Shown here: piece by piece, positions 18,309-28,136 of the stretch | Layout: each line of letters begins with the position of its first letter | Numbering within the stretch: the stretch's first letter is position 1 | Origin: Candidatus Eiseniibacteriota bacterium | GTDB taxonomy: Bacteria; Eisenbacteria; RBG-16-71-46; JACRLI01 | Length of the DNA stretch: 35,581 nt | Assembly (NCBI GenBank): GCA_025351485.1 | Contig: JANXVU010000172.1 | Span: 1 to 35,581, forward strand | Direction: 5' to 3' | Translations under genes and position numbers: made by a program | The notes under the pieces: model-generated | What the model saw: the letters and a program-made list of their open reading frames with translations, nothing else | Told to the model about the DNA's origin: nothing | Database searches by the model: none

Positions 18309-20825
18309 ATGTCCACACCCTTCGACCACCGCCAAAAAGTCGTCCCGGTCAACATCGAGGACGAGATGCGCAATTCCTACATGGACTACTCCATGTCGGT
18401 CATCGTCTCGCGCGCCCTGCCGGATGTGCGCGATGGATTGAAGCCGTCGCAGCGCCGCATCCTGGTCGCGATGAACGACCTGAACCTGGTCCCGGGCCGG
18501 GGATTCCGTAAGTGCGCCAAGATCGCCGGCGACACCTCCGGTAACTACCACCCGCACGGCGAGCAGGTCGTGTACCCCACGCTGGTCCGCATGGCGCAGG
18601 AGTTCAACATGCGCTACCCGCTGGTGGACGGGCAGGGGAACTTCGGTTCGGTCGACGGCGACGCCGCGGCGGCCATGCGTTACACCGAGGCCCGCCTCAC
18701 CCCGATGGCCGCCGAGATGCTGCGCGACCTGGAAAAGAACACCGTCGACTTCAAGTACAACTACGACGAGACCCGCAAGGAGCCCATCGTTCTCCCGAGC
18801 GTGGTGCCCAACCTGCTCCTGAACGGCAGCAGCGGCATCGCCGTCGGCATGGCCACGGAAATCCCGCCCCACAACCTGACCGAGATCGCCGATGCCATCG
18901 TGCGGGTGATCGACAATCCCGAGACCCCGGACGAGGAGCTCCACCGGATCGTCAAGGGCCCGGACTTCCCGACCGGCGGCATCATCTATGGCATGAAGGG
19001 CATCCGGGATGCGTACACCACCGGACGCGGCCTGATCATGGTGCGCGCGCGTGTGGCCAGCGAAGTGAACGCCAAGGACCGCGAGAGCCTGATCGTCACC
19101 GAGATCCCGTACCAGGTGAACAAGACGACCTTGCTGGAGAAGATCGCCGAGATGGTCAAGACCGGGCGGGTCGACGGCATCTCCGACCTGCGGGATGAGT
19201 CCGACCGCGAAGGCATGCGCATCGTGATCGAGCTCAAGAAGGACGCGCAGTCCAAGGTGGTGCTGAACAACCTGTTCAAGCACACCCAGCTGCAGACCAC
19301 CTTTGGCGCCAACGTGCTGGCGCTGGTCAACAACCGGCCCGAGACGCTCAAGCTGCGCCGCATGATCGACCTGTACGTGGAGTACCGCCAGGAGATCGTG
19401 GTGCGCCGCACCAAGTTCGACCTGGAAGAGGCGGAAAAGCGCGCCCACATCCTGGAGGGCTACAAGATCGCGCTGGACAACATCGACGCGATCATCGCCC
19501 TGATCAAGAAGTCCAAGGACACCGAAGCCGCCCGCCAGGGCCTGATGGCCACGTTCGGGCTTTCCGAGATCCAGTCGACCGCCATCCTGGAGATGCGCCT
19601 GCAGCGCCTGACCGGCCTGGAGCGCAAGAAGATCGAGGACGAGTATGCGGCGATCATCAAGCTGATCGCCGAGCTCAAGAGCATCCTGGAAAACCCCGCC
19701 AAGGTGCTGCTCATCATCAAGAACGAAGTGCTGGACCTGAAAAAGCGTTTCGGCGACGAGCGCCGCACCGAGATCGTGCCCGAGGAGAGCGACATCGAGC
19801 TCCTGGACCTGATCCCGAAAGAGGACATGGTGGTGACGATCTCCCACCTGGGCTACACCAAGCGTCTTCCGACCACCGCCTACAAGTCGCAGCGCCGCGG
19901 CGGCAAGGGGTTGATCGGGGCCACCACCAAGGAAGAAGACTGGGTGGAACACCTGTTCATCGCCTCCACGCACAACTACATTCTGTTCCTGACCAACCGC
20001 GGGCGCTGCCATTGGCTCAAGGTGCACGAGATCCCGCAGGCCGGGCGCGCCGCCCGCGGCAAGCCGATCCGGAACATGATCGAGCTCACCGCCGATGAAC
20101 GCGTGAACGCCATCGTGCCGGTCAAGGAGTTCGACGACCAGCACAACATGGTCATGGCCACCAAGTTCGGCGTGATCAAGAAGACCGTCCTTTCCGCCTA
20201 CGGCAACCCGCGCAAGGCCGGCATCAACGCCGTGGACCTGGACGAAGGCGACGAGTTGATCGAAGCCACCATCACCGACGGCACGCAGGACCTGATCCTG
20301 GCCAAGAGGCAGGGCAAGGCCATCCGCTTCCACGAGCAGGAAGTCCGCTCCATGGGCCGTACCGCCCACGGGGTGAAGGGCTGCACGCTGGAAGAGGGCG
20401 ACACCGTGGTCGGGATGGTCGCGGTCAAGCGCGACGCCACGCTGCTCACCGTGACCGAGAACGGCTTCGGCAAGCGCAGCGAGCTCGCCGATTACCGCGT
20501 GAGCCACCGCGGCGGCCTCGGAATCATCACCATCAAGACCACCGACCGAAACGGCGAAGTGATCACCGTGAAGGAAGTGGTGGACGGCGACCAGCTCATG
20601 CTGATCTCCCGCAAGGGCCAGATGATCCGCACGCGGGTCAGGGACCTGCGGGTGATGGGCCGCAACACCGCCGGCGTCAAGCTGATGGAGCTCGACGAAG
20701 GGGACCAGGTGGTGGACGTGACGCGCGCGGTGGCGGAAGAAGAGGAAGACGGGCCGGACGGGGCTGGAGTTGGGGCCGCCGAGACCGACCTCGACGCCGG
20801 CGCGGACGAGACCACCGAGGAGTAG
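18309..20825 (+). CDS. gyrA: DNA gyrase subunit A
   Basis: GyrA carries the DNA-cleaving tyrosine and the wrapping domain of gyrase. The protein has 838 residues. The winged-helix core holds Y125 in [10 protein letters not shown]. The GyrA-box QRRGGKG (about 528-534) in the first blade of the C-terminal beta-pinwheel identifies gyrase rather than topoisomerase IV. The tail is acidic. In the quinolone-determining region the segment reads [17 protein letters not shown], where E. coli has HPHGDSAVYDTIVRMAQ. The residues at E. coli positions 83 and 87 are therefore Q and P instead of S and D. AGGA lies 6 nt before the ATG, and the gene follows gyrB by 9 bp in one operon. Confidence 0.97.
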   Translation: MSTPFDHRQKVVPVNIEDEMRNSYMDYSMSVIVSRALPDVRDGLKPSQRRILVAMNDLNLVPGRGFRKCAKIAGDTSGNYHPHGEQVVYPTLVRMAQEFNMRYPLVDGQGNFGSVDGDAAAAMRYTEARLTPMAAEMLRDLEKNTVDFKYNYDETRKEPIVLPSVVPNLLLNGSSGIAVGMATEIPPHNLTEIADAIVRVIDNPETPDEELHRIVKGPDFPTGGIIYGMKGIRDAYTTGRGLIMVRARVASEVNAKDRESLIVTEIPYQVNKTTLLEKIAEMVKTGRVDGISDLRDESDREGMRIVIELKKDAQSKVVLNNLFKHTQLQTTFGANVLALVNNRPETLKLRRMIDLYVEYRQEIVVRRTKFDLEEAEKRAHILEGYKIALDNIDAIIALIKKSKDTEAARQGLMATFGLSEIQSTAILEMRLQRLTGLERKKIEDEYAAIIKLIAELKSILENPAKVLLIIKNEVLDLKKRFGDERRTEIVPEESDIELLDLIPKEDMVVTISHLGYTKRLPTTAYKSQRRGGKGLIGATTKEEDWVEHLFIASTHNYILFLTNRGRCHWLKVHEIPQAGRAARGKPIRNMIELTADERVNAIVPVKEFDDQHNMVMATKFGVIKKTVLSAYGNPRKAGINAVDLDEGDELIEATITDGTQDLILAKRQGKAIRFHEQEVRSMGRTAHGVKGCTLEEGDTVVGMVAVKRDATLLTVTENGFGKRSELADYRVSHRGGLGIITIKTTDRNGEVITVKEVVDGDQLMLISRKGQMIRTRVRDLRVMGRNTAGVKLMELDEGDQVVDVTRAVAEEEEDGPDGAGVGAAETDLDAGADETTEE

Positions 20826-20846
20826 GGGCGAAGTAGCGCAGACAAA

Positions 20847-20878
20847 CGAGAGCCCGGTTCAGCCGAATCGGGCTCTCG
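20847..20878 (+). terminator. Hairpin after gyrA
   Basis: CGAGAGCCCG (20847-20856) pairs exactly with 20869-20878. Three more base pairs and one G-T pair extend the stem to 14 bp around AGCC. It lies 22 bp after the gyrA stop. No T-run follows, so it may act with Rho or as an RNA-stabilising 3' end. Confidence 0.55.
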
Positions 20879-20910
20879 ACATTCACAGGCGGAACTAAGG
20901 AGCAGCAACC

Positions 20911-21450
20911 ATGACCCCCGACGGAAAATTCCTGGATCGCACCACCGTCCGCTTCGAACGCCTGCTCCCCGGCCCCATCGAGCGCGTCTGGGAATACCTT
21001 ACCAAGGCCGAGTTCCTGGCAAGCTGGCTCGCCGACGGCGACGTACCGAAGACGGTGGGGGCCGACGTGGAGTTGAGCCAGCAGACCGACCGGGTGGCCA
21101 TCCGCGTGGGCGGGATCATTTATGGCAAGGTCATGCACTACGAGGCGCCGCACTCGCTGGCCTACACCTGGTCGCACCGGCAGGCGAGCGAACCCCTCGA
21201 AGAGGCTCCCGAGGCCGACACACTGGTGGAGTTCGAGCTGGCCCCGGTGGGGGAAGCGGTCCGCCTGACGCTCACACACTCCCGCTTGCAGCCCGACATC
21301 GACGTCATTCCGCGGGTGGGCGCCGGCTGGCACACCCTGCTCGAGTTCCTGGACGCGCGGCTCACCGGGCGGGAAGCACCGAACTTCCCCAAGTTCTTCG
21401 AGAGCCTGCTACCGAGATACACCGAACAGGTGGACGCGCTGGACCAGTGA
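20911..21450 (+). CDS. SRPBCC/AHSA1-family protein
   Basis: The 179-residue protein matches the AHSA1-type START-like fold, a hydrophobic-cavity protein group often paired with ArsR regulators. The family pattern is clear: FERLLPGPIERVWEYLTKAEFLASWL at about 15-40, then YEAPHSLAYTWSH, EFELAPVGEAVRLTLTHSRL, and a C-terminal helix GAGWHTLLEFLDARL. AAGGAG lies 8 nt before the ATG. No ArsR gene is next to it. Ligand and role are unknown. Confidence 0.85.
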   Translation: MTPDGKFLDRTTVRFERLLPGPIERVWEYLTKAEFLASWLADGDVPKTVGADVELSQQTDRVAIRVGGIIYGKVMHYEAPHSLAYTWSHRQASEPLEEAPEADTLVEFELAPVGEAVRLTLTHSRLQPDIDVIPRVGAGWHTLLEFLDARLTGREAPNFPKFFESLLPRYTEQVDALDQ

Positions 21451-21464
21451 GCCCAACGACGCGC

Positions 21465-21494
21465 TTGACCCGAGCGCCCGCCCGGGTCTAGGCT
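21465..21494 (+). promoter_or_regulatory. Possible sigma-70-type promoter for the DUF2330 gene
   Basis: TTGACC (21465-21470) and TAGGCT (21489-21494) are 18 bp apart, giving a leader of about 109 nt before the ATG at 21610. The spacer holds an inverted repeat (GACCCG and CGGGTC), so the same DNA could instead be a hairpin ending the previous transcript. Confidence 0.4.
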
Positions 21495-21609
21495 GGAGTT
21501 ACCCCACCAACGCCCCCAACCAACCCCTTCCAACCCTTCCCATCACCCGCTCGGACCCCGCAACCGCGAACGCCCTTCCGTCGCCCCATATCCACACAGG
21601 GGGGACACC

Positions 21610-22959
21610 ATGAAACGCCGCATCCAATGCCTGGCCGCGATCGCGCTGCTCCTGACCACCACCGCGGAGGCCCGCGCGTTCTGCGGGTTCTTCGTCGCGC
21701 GCGCCGAGACGCGCCTGGTGAACCACGCTTCCCGGGTGGTGATCGTGCGCGCCGGGGACCACACCGAAGTGACCATGGCCAACGACTACGACGGCAAGCC
21801 GTCGGAGTTCGCCATGGTGATCCCGGTGCCCACGGTGATCCAGGAAGACCAGGTCACGCCGGTCGACACCGCGGTGATCAACCACATGGACGAATACACC
21901 GCGCCGCGCCTGGCCACGCTGGAAGACCCCGATCCGTGCTGGGAGCTCCACCTCCGGGGTGGAAATGCCAGCACGATCACCGTCTTGTCCGATAGGGTTT
22001 CGGCGGCCAGCATGCGCGACGTCAAGGTCGAGGCCCATTACTCCGTGGGCATCTATGACATCCAGGTGCTCAGTTCCAAGAAGAGCGGGTCGCTGCAGGC
22101 ATGGCTGCGCGCCGAGGGCTACCAGATCCCGGACGGGGCGGAGTCGATCTTGAAGAGCTATATCAAGCAGGGCATGAAGTTCTTCGTGGCCCGGATCAAC
22201 CTGAACGAACTGGCCCGCCGGGGCGCCACCCGCCTGCAGCCGCTGCGCGTCACCTACGACTCGAAGAAGTTCATGCTCCCGATCCGCCTCGGCACCGTGA
22301 ACTCCGCCGGCAGCCAGGAACTGCTGGTATTCATAATCACGCCAAGCGGCCGCGTTGAGACCACCAACTATCGCACCGTCCGAATGCCCACCGACCTGGA
22401 CCTGCCGCAGAGCAGCCAGCAGATGTTCACCGCGATCTATCGAGCGGCCTTTGATCGCCAGCTCGCCCGGGAGGACTCCGAGGCGGTGGTGCTGGAGTAC
22501 GCCTGGCCGATGGGACAGTGCGACCCGTGCTCGGCGCCCCGGATTGATCGCGACGAGATGGCCAAGCTCGGGGTGTTCTGGTGGGATCCGGGCATGCCGG
22601 GGTACCGGGAGCGCAACCTGCGGGGCGCTCCGGAGGCAGTTGAGGACCGGCACTATGAACCGTACCGGGCCTTCGTAACCCGGCTTCACCTGGTGTACAA
22701 CGCCAGCCATTTCCCGGAAGACCTGGTGTTCCAGGAGACCGGCGACCGGCAGACCTACCAGTGCAAATACAATCTGCACAAACCCTGGGGAGGCGCCACG
22801 CCGTGCGCGGCCGCAGACCGCTACCACCGGGAGATGCCCTGGAGGCTCAAGCGGGAGGCGGAAAACCTGGCCAGGCTCACTGGGTGGGCGCTGGGGGAGA
22901 CCAATCCCGTCGAATCCGGGCCTCCGAACTCAGGTCGGCAGAACGCGCGGCAGCGTTGA
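21610..22959 (+). CDS. DUF2330 secreted protein
   Basis: The 449-residue protein has a Sec signal peptide (MKRRIQCLAAIALLLTTTAE, cleavage probably after ARA near 24). It then starts FCGFFVARAETRLVNHASRV, the hallmark of DUF2330. Further family features are VVIVRAGDHTEVTMANDYDG, EFAMVIPVPTVI and APRLATLEDPDPC. Cysteines in CDPC and later (YQCKYN, TPCAA) may form disulphides in the periplasm. The biochemical function of DUF2330 is unknown to me. A purine-rich GGGGGGACACC precedes the ATG. The gene stands alone. Confidence 0.88.
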   Translation: MKRRIQCLAAIALLLTTTAEARAFCGFFVARAETRLVNHASRVVIVRAGDHTEVTMANDYDGKPSEFAMVIPVPTVIQEDQVTPVDTAVINHMDEYTAPRLATLEDPDPCWELHLRGGNASTITVLSDRVSAASMRDVKVEAHYSVGIYDIQVLSSKKSGSLQAWLRAEGYQIPDGAESILKSYIKQGMKFFVARINLNELARRGATRLQPLRVTYDSKKFMLPIRLGTVNSAGSQELLVFIITPSGRVETTNYRTVRMPTDLDLPQSSQQMFTAIYRAAFDRQLAREDSEAVVLEYAWPMGQCDPCSAPRIDRDEMAKLGVFWWDPGMPGYRERNLRGAPEAVEDRHYEPYRAFVTRLHLVYNASHFPEDLVFQETGDRQTYQCKYNLHKPWGGATPCAAADRYHREMPWRLKREAENLARLTGWALGETNPVESGPPNSGRQNARQR

Positions 22960-23010
22960 ACAGGAGCCAAATAATCGCAAACCGACCAGTGGACCGCAGA
23001 ACAACCCCTG

Positions 23011-23039
23011 CTGACGCTCCCTTGTGAATTTGGTATCAT
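23011..23039 (+). promoter_or_regulatory. Probable rex promoter
   Basis: CTGACG (23011-23016) and TATCAT (23034-23039) are separated by 17 bp, a good match to a housekeeping promoter. Transcription would begin near 23046. A Rex half-site, TTGTGAA, lies in the spacer at 23022-23028. Confidence 0.6.
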
Positions 23040-23097
23040 AGTTCGATGAAACAGAGTGGGGGCGGCCCGGCGGTCGCCCTCACCCTTGAGTCCCACT

Positions 23098-23115
23098 TTG
23101 TGAAAGATTTCGCAA
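23098..23115 (+). promoter_or_regulatory. Rex operator
   Basis: TTGTGAAAGATTTCGCAA is an inverted repeat with one mismatch and closely matches the Rex consensus (TTGTGAA...TTCACAA). It lies about 80 bp before the rex start codon and about 50 bp after the proposed transcription start. Rex would block its own transcription when NADH is low. Confidence 0.8.
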
Positions 23116-23191
23116 GGAGCGATAGGCCGAGTGCCGCTCCCTGGCGCCCCTCACGGGCGGTCCAGCGGGACAGCGCCTGCCGAACGGCGCC

Positions 23192-23860
23192 ATGAAACTC
23201 TCCCGCATCTCCGACTCCACCGTTCGCCGTCTTTCCAGTTACTGCCGCGTGCTCGAAGAACTCGACCGCGAAGGCCGCCGCATGGTCTCCAGCAAGCGCC
23301 TGGCCGAGCGCGGGGGCGTTTCCAGCGCCCAGGTTCGCAAAGACCTCTCCTATTTCGGCAGCTTCGGCCGCCGGGGGCTCGGCTACAACGTGCCTCGGCT
23401 GCTGGAGGAGATCCGCTCCATCATGGGGTTGAATCGCACCTGGCGGTGCGCGCTGGTCGGCGCCGGGCACATTGGCAGCGCGCTCTTCTCCTACCACGAC
23501 TTCCGGCGACGGGGTTTCGATGTGGTGGCGATATTCGACAACGCCGAGGCGGTCGTGGGCCAGAAGTGGGAAGACTGCGAGATCCAGAACGTCAAGAAGC
23601 TGGTCCCGGAGATCCGCCGCCTGGGAGTCGACATCGGCATCGTGGCCACCCCCGCCCGCGCGGCGCAGGAAGTGGCGGACCTCATGGTGGAGGCCGGGGT
23701 CAGCGGCATCCTGAACTTTGCGCCCCGCAAGCTCGAAGTGCCCAAGGAAATCTCCCTGCGAAACGTGAACATGACCATCGAACTGGAAAGCCTGTCCTTC
23801 GCGTTGCGCGCCTCCGAGACCCGCAGCCGGAAGAAGCGGGCCGTCTCCGTGGATGAGTGA
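23192..23860 (+). CDS. rex: Redox-sensing transcriptional repressor Rex
   Basis: Rex senses the NADH/NAD+ ratio: it binds DNA when NADH is low and releases it when NADH rises, derepressing respiratory and fermentation genes. The 222-residue protein has an N-terminal winged helix (about 5-80; VSSKRLAERGGVSSAQVRKDLSYFG, typical Rex) and a Rossmann domain with GAGHIG at 90-95, then the domain-swap C-terminal helix. The motif GxFGxRGxGYNV is present. No good Shine-Dalgarno precedes the ATG, but the amino end is family-like. The gene overlaps the next one by 8 bp. A Rex operator lies upstream, pointing to autoregulation. Confidence 0.96.
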   Translation: MKLSRISDSTVRRLSSYCRVLEELDREGRRMVSSKRLAERGGVSSAQVRKDLSYFGSFGRRGLGYNVPRLLEEIRSIMGLNRTWRCALVGAGHIGSALFSYHDFRRRGFDVVAIFDNAEAVVGQKWEDCEIQNVKKLVPEIRRLGVDIGIVATPARAAQEVADLMVEAGVSGILNFAPRKLEVPKEISLRNVNMTIELESLSFALRASETRSRKKRAVSVDE

Positions 23861-24728
23861 CGTTTCGCGCCCGCTGACCCGCCGCGAGAGCCTGCTCGCC
23901 GACGGGCTGCTGGTGCTCGTCACCGTCATCTGGGGCATCACCTTCCCGCTCTCCCGGACGCTGCTGAAGCAGATCCAGCCCGACGCGTTCATGGCCGTCC
24001 GCTTCACCCTGGCACTGGCGCTGCTGCTCCCCGTGTGTGGAACCCGCCTGCTGAAGCTGAAAATTCGCGACTGGTGGAACGCCCTGCTGCTGGCCGCGCT
24101 GTTCTTTGCCGGGATCCTGTTCCAGAACATCGGGCTTCCGCTTACCACCTCGACCAACTCCGCTTTTCTCACAGCCCTGTCGGTGCCGCTGGTGCCCTTT
24201 GCGGCCATCTGGCTGCTCAAGACGACCCCGCCCCTTTCTTCGTGGATCGGCTGCGGCATGGCGATGGCGGGTCTCTTGATCCTGACCATCCAGCCCGGCA
24301 TGACCATCGGGCGCGGGGACCTGATCACGCTGGGGACGGCGCTCGTATTCGCCTTCGAAATCGTGCTGGTGACCAAGTTCCTGACCGGCCGCGACGCGGT
24401 GGCCATGAGCACGGCCATGACCCTCTTCTGCGCCGCTTTCGGCTGGATCGGATGCTGGGCCATGCACGACAGTCTGCCTACCATGGCCTTCGCGCTGTCG
24501 ATTCCGATGCTGGTGGTTGGAGTCCTCGCCGGGGGCGGCACGCTGCTCGCCCAGAACTACGGGCAGCAGCACACCACGGCCGTCCACGCGGCCATCATCT
24601 TTTCCATCGAGCCCATCTGGGCCGGGATGTGGTCGCACCTCATCAACGGCGACGTCCTGGGTCCGCGCATCTGGACCGGAGGAGCGTGCATCCTGCTGGG
24701 TGTGGTCGTTTCCGAGCTCTGGCCTTAG
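23853..24728 (+). CDS. EamA/DMT-family transporter
   Basis: The 291-residue protein is a drug/metabolite-superfamily permease. About ten hydrophobic helices can be counted, arranged as two EamA repeats. The first starts LLVLVTVIWGITFPLSRTLL. The second has LITLGTALVFAFEIVLVTKF and ends IWTGGACILLGVVVSELW. Substrate cannot be told. The start codon lies inside rex, so the two genes are translationally coupled and the transporter is probably under Rex control. Confidence 0.9.
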   Translation: MSDVSRPLTRRESLLADGLLVLVTVIWGITFPLSRTLLKQIQPDAFMAVRFTLALALLLPVCGTRLLKLKIRDWWNALLLAALFFAGILFQNIGLPLTTSTNSAFLTALSVPLVPFAAIWLLKTTPPLSSWIGCGMAMAGLLILTIQPGMTIGRGDLITLGTALVFAFEIVLVTKFLTGRDAVAMSTAMTLFCAAFGWIGCWAMHDSLPTMAFALSIPMLVVGVLAGGGTLLAQNYGQQHTTAVHAAIIFSIEPIWAGMWSHLINGDVLGPRIWTGGACILLGVVVSELWP

Positions 24729-24828
24729 TGCAGGGGCGGGGGATGCGTGGTACGCTCCCCCGGACAACGAGACCACGGGCGGGTTACCGCCATGCGCAGG
24801 ACCCAGCCGCCACTGCGGGGGAGACGCG

Positions 24829-25836
24829 ATGAAAAAGAAGGAAGAGAACGGCCGGGTGGTGATGGAAAAGATCGACAGCCGCGTGCTCCGCGCCAATCCG
24901 CTGGGCGACCCGCACGTCCGCACGCTTCCGGTCTACCTTCCGCCCGGGTACGACCGCTCCACCAGGCGCTACCCGGTGATCTACCTGCTGGCCGGGTTCA
25001 CCGGATCCGGGCGCATGATGCTCAACTTCGCCCACTTCAGCGAAGCCATCGACCAGCGGCTTGACCGCCTGATCGGCCAGGGCCTGATGAAGCCGTGCAT
25101 CGTGGTGCTGCCGGACTGCTTCACCTCCTTCGGAGGGAGCCAGTACCTGAACTCCAGGGCCACCGGGCGCTACGCGGACCACTTCATCCGCGAAATCGTG
25201 CCGTTCGTGGACAAGCGCTACCGCACCATGCCCGTGGCGCGCCACCGCGCCGTGGCCGGCAAGTCCTCCGGAGGCTACGGGGCGCTGGTGCATGGCATGT
25301 GGCACCCGGACGTGTTCGGTGCGGTGGCGAGCCACAGCGGGGACATGTACTTCGAGTATTCCTACCTTCCCGACATTCCCAAGGCCGCCACGGAATTCCA
25401 TCGCTGCGGCGGGCCGGCCTCGTGGTTCCGGCGCTTCCAGGCGCTGCACCGCAAGCCCCACTCCACCACGCTCATGCTGAATGTCCTGGCCATGACCGCC
25501 TGCTACTCCCCGAATCCCCGCGGGGAACTGGGTTGCGAGTTTCCGTTCGACCTGGAAACGGGGGAGCTGCGGGACGCGGTGTGGCGAAAGTGGCTGGACT
25601 TTGATCCCGTGCGGATGCTGCCGAAGTACGCGCGCGCGCTGCGGGGACTGCGGCTGCTGTTCCTGGACGCGGGGGTGCGGGACGAGTGGAACCTGCACCT
25701 GGGGGCCAGGATCTTCGTGCGGCGCGCGGCGGCGCTGGGGATCAAGCATGTGTACCAGGAGTTTGATGACGGGCACATGGACATCAGCTATCGCTACGAT
25801 GTTTCGTTACCACTCTTGGCCAAGGCTATCAGTTAG
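24829..25836 (+). CDS. Putative serine esterase (esterase D/PF00756-like)
   Basis: The 335-residue alpha/beta hydrolase resembles the putative-esterase family that includes S-formylglutathione hydrolase, enterochelin esterase and mycolyltransferase-like enzymes. The start (ATG at 24829) has GGGGGAG 6 nt upstream. Family features are LPVYLPPGYDRSTRRYPVIYLLAG near the amino end and the nucleophile elbow GKSSGG with S146. The probable acid is D280 (FLDAGVRDEWN) and the histidine is H316 (DDGHMDIS). There is no signal peptide, so it is probably cytoplasmic. The fold-back element copy 4 starts 33 bp after the stop. Confidence 0.88.
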   Translation: MKKKEENGRVVMEKIDSRVLRANPLGDPHVRTLPVYLPPGYDRSTRRYPVIYLLAGFTGSGRMMLNFAHFSEAIDQRLDRLIGQGLMKPCIVVLPDCFTSFGGSQYLNSRATGRYADHFIREIVPFVDKRYRTMPVARHRAVAGKSSGGYGALVHGMWHPDVFGAVASHSGDMYFEYSYLPDIPKAATEFHRCGGPASWFRRFQALHRKPHSTTLMLNVLAMTACYSPNPRGELGCEFPFDLETGELRDAVWRKWLDFDPVRMLPKYARALRGLRLLFLDAGVRDEWNLHLGARIFVRRAAALGIKHVYQEFDDGHMDISYRYDVSLPLLAKAIS

Positions 25837-25868
25837 CTCGTATGTTGCGCCGGGGGTCGAGGTTTGCC

Positions 25869-25942
25869 GCGCCGGGCGATGATGCATGCCCTGCGGCTCA
25901 GGGCTTCGCATTCGCCTCCGGGCACGCACCGTCGCCCGGCGC
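25869..25942. repeat. Fold-back element copy 4 (esterase-POP gap)
   Basis: Arms of 23 nt (25869-25891 and 25920-25942) are complementary at 20 positions. The mismatches are one T-G and two A-C pairs on this strand. The spacer is 28 nt and contains a shortened core, GGCTCAGGGCTTCGC followed by ATTCGCC; relative to the others about eight bases (TTCGCTCA-like) are missing. The arms are unrelated to those of the other copies. Confidence 0.8.
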
Positions 25943-25984
25943 TAGCGTCCTTCGGTGCTACCATCCTTCTTGAGGATCCCTACC

Positions 25985-28105
25985 ATGATTCGTCAGCGCA
26001 ACCTCTGGCTCCTTCTTACCTGTGGCGTCCTTTCGCTTTCGGCCTCTTTCTCCAAGGCAAAACCCAACTATCCCGGAACTCCGGTTCGGCCGGTTACGGA
26101 CAACTACCATGGCGTGAGCATCGTTGATCCTTATCGCTGGATCGAGGATGCGGCCAATCCGGAGGTGGTGAGCTGGACGGCGGCGCAGAATGAGTTCACT
26201 CGGCAGACGCTGGCGGGATTTGGGGGGCGGGAGAAGTTGCGGAACAGGTTGCAGCTTCCTTTCAGCGTCACCACGGTGAGCTCCCCGATACTTTTTGGAA
26301 AGCGGCTGTTCTACAGCAAGAGATCCCGGCTCCAGAACCAGCCGGTGATCTACTGCCGGGATGGGGCCCAGGGGAGTTCGGTGCTGGCGCTGGATCCGAA
26401 CGGGCTCAGCAGCGACGGCACGGTGGCCATGGACTGGATGCACCCGAGCTCGGAGGGGGCGCGGATCGCCTACGGGACCTCCGCCGGGGGAACCGAGCGC
26501 AGCACGCTGCACGTTCGCGACGTGGTCAGCGGGTCGGACCTGGCCGAGGCGATTCCCAACACGCAGCACTGCTCGCTGGTGTGGGACCCGGACAATAAGG
26601 GCTTTTCCTATTCCCGCCACCCGGCCAAAGGTGAAGTGCCCGAGGGCGAAGACGTGTTCCACGCCCAGATCTTCCATCACACGCTGGGCGCAGATCCCAA
26701 GTCCGACCCGATCGTGTTCGCCGAAGGCAAGCGGGTGATCCAAGAAGAGCGGGCCGTCAGCGGTTCCAGCGACAACAAGTGGGTCTTTGTCACCACCAGC
26801 CTGGACTGGGCCAAGAACGACCTGTACGTGCGCGCGAACGGCTCCAGCGAGCCGTTCCGGACGGTGGCGGAAGGCTTGGACGGCCAGGTCACCGGCGATG
26901 CGTTCGGCGGGAAGCTTTATCTGCTGACGAACGTCGATGCCCCGAAATTCCACGTGGTCACGGTGGATCCGGCCGCGCCGGGCAAGGACCATTGGATCGA
27001 GATCATCCCTCAGCAGACCGGAGTGATCGAAGGCATGACGCTGGCGGGCGACCGGCTGGTGCTGCGGGTCACCGAAGCCGCGGTCGCACACCTGGAGATC
27101 TTCCGGCTCGATGGCAAGCCGGTGGGCGAGGTGCCGCTCCCCGCGATGGGCGCCATCAGCACGGTCGCCGGGAACCCCGAATCCCCGGACCTGTACTTTG
27201 ACTACCGTACCTTCACGCAGCCGACCACGGTGTATCACTACGAACTCGCGACCCGCTCGCTCGCCACGCTGGAGAAGAGCGAGTCCGGGATCGACGCTTC
27301 CGCCTACGAAGTCTCCCAGGTGTTCGTCGCCTCCAAGGACGGCACCCGCGTGCCGATGTTCCTGGTGCACAGGAAGGGCCTCGCGATGGACGGCGCCCGC
27401 CCCACGCTCCTCACCGGCTACGGAGGCTTTGCGGTGACCGAGGATCCGACCTTCCGCGCCACCTGGATTCCGTGGCTGGACATGGGTGGGGTGTACGCCG
27501 ACGCGTGCCTGCGGGGCGGCAACGAGTACGGCCGCGAGTGGCACGAAGCGGGACGGCTCGGAAGGAAGCAGAACGTGTTCGACGACTTCTACGCCTGCGC
27601 CCAGTGGCTCACGGACAACAAAGTCACCGACCGCGGCCACCTGGCGGCGGAAGGCGGGTCCAACGGTGGCCTGCTGGTGGGGGCGGCGCTGACCCAGCGA
27701 CCGGAGATGTTCAAGGCCATCGTGTGCGCTGTTCCGCTGCTGGACATGCTGCGCTTCCAACTCTTTTCGATCGGCCGCTACTGGACCCCCGAGTACGGCT
27801 CCAGCGAAGACTCTACCCAGTTCCAATGGCTGCGCGCCTATTCGCCGTATCAGAACGTGAAGAGCGGCACGGCCTATCCGGCGACGCTTTTCGAGGCCTC
27901 GGAAGGCGACTACCGCGTGGACGCGCTTCACGCAAAGAAGATGGCGGCCCTGGTTCAGGCTTCAACGTCCAGCGACGCCCCGATCCTGCTGCGCATTGAG
28001 AGCAAAGCCGGTCACGGCCAGGGCAAACCCACGGGGAAGCGAATCGAAGAAGGGGTCGACATCTTGTCCTTCCTGATGATGCAGATGGGGATGACGCTGC
28101 CGTAG
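25985..28105 (+). CDS. Secreted prolyl oligopeptidase (S9A)
   Basis: The enzyme cleaves short peptides after proline. The start at 25985 follows GAGGA and gives 706 residues with a Sec signal (MIRQRNLWLLLTCGVLSLSA, cleavage near SFSKA), so it is exported. The mature protein begins with the family segment NYHGVSIVDPYRWIED. A seven-bladed propeller (about 85-430) precedes the alpha/beta hydrolase domain. The catalytic triad is S559 in GGSNGG, D642 in GDYRVD and H677 in AGHGQGKPT, close to porcine S554, D641 and H680. The DxRV motif is kept but the usual HDDRV text is changed to EGDYRV. Fold-back elements lie on both sides of this gene. Confidence 0.95.
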   Translation: MIRQRNLWLLLTCGVLSLSASFSKAKPNYPGTPVRPVTDNYHGVSIVDPYRWIEDAANPEVVSWTAAQNEFTRQTLAGFGGREKLRNRLQLPFSVTTVSSPILFGKRLFYSKRSRLQNQPVIYCRDGAQGSSVLALDPNGLSSDGTVAMDWMHPSSEGARIAYGTSAGGTERSTLHVRDVVSGSDLAEAIPNTQHCSLVWDPDNKGFSYSRHPAKGEVPEGEDVFHAQIFHHTLGADPKSDPIVFAEGKRVIQEERAVSGSSDNKWVFVTTSLDWAKNDLYVRANGSSEPFRTVAEGLDGQVTGDAFGGKLYLLTNVDAPKFHVVTVDPAAPGKDHWIEIIPQQTGVIEGMTLAGDRLVLRVTEAAVAHLEIFRLDGKPVGEVPLPAMGAISTVAGNPESPDLYFDYRTFTQPTTVYHYELATRSLATLEKSESGIDASAYEVSQVFVASKDGTRVPMFLVHRKGLAMDGARPTLLTGYGGFAVTEDPTFRATWIPWLDMGGVYADACLRGGNEYGREWHEAGRLGRKQNVFDDFYACAQWLTDNKVTDRGHLAAEGGSNGGLLVGAALTQRPEMFKAIVCAVPLLDMLRFQLFSIGRYWTPEYGSSEDSTQFQWLRAYSPYQNVKSGTAYPATLFEASEGDYRVDALHAKKMAALVQASTSSDAPILLRIESKAGHGQGKPTGKRIEEGVDILSFLMMQMGMTLP

Positions 28106-28136
28106 TTTCGGCGCTGTAGTTCCTTCCTTTGAAGCC

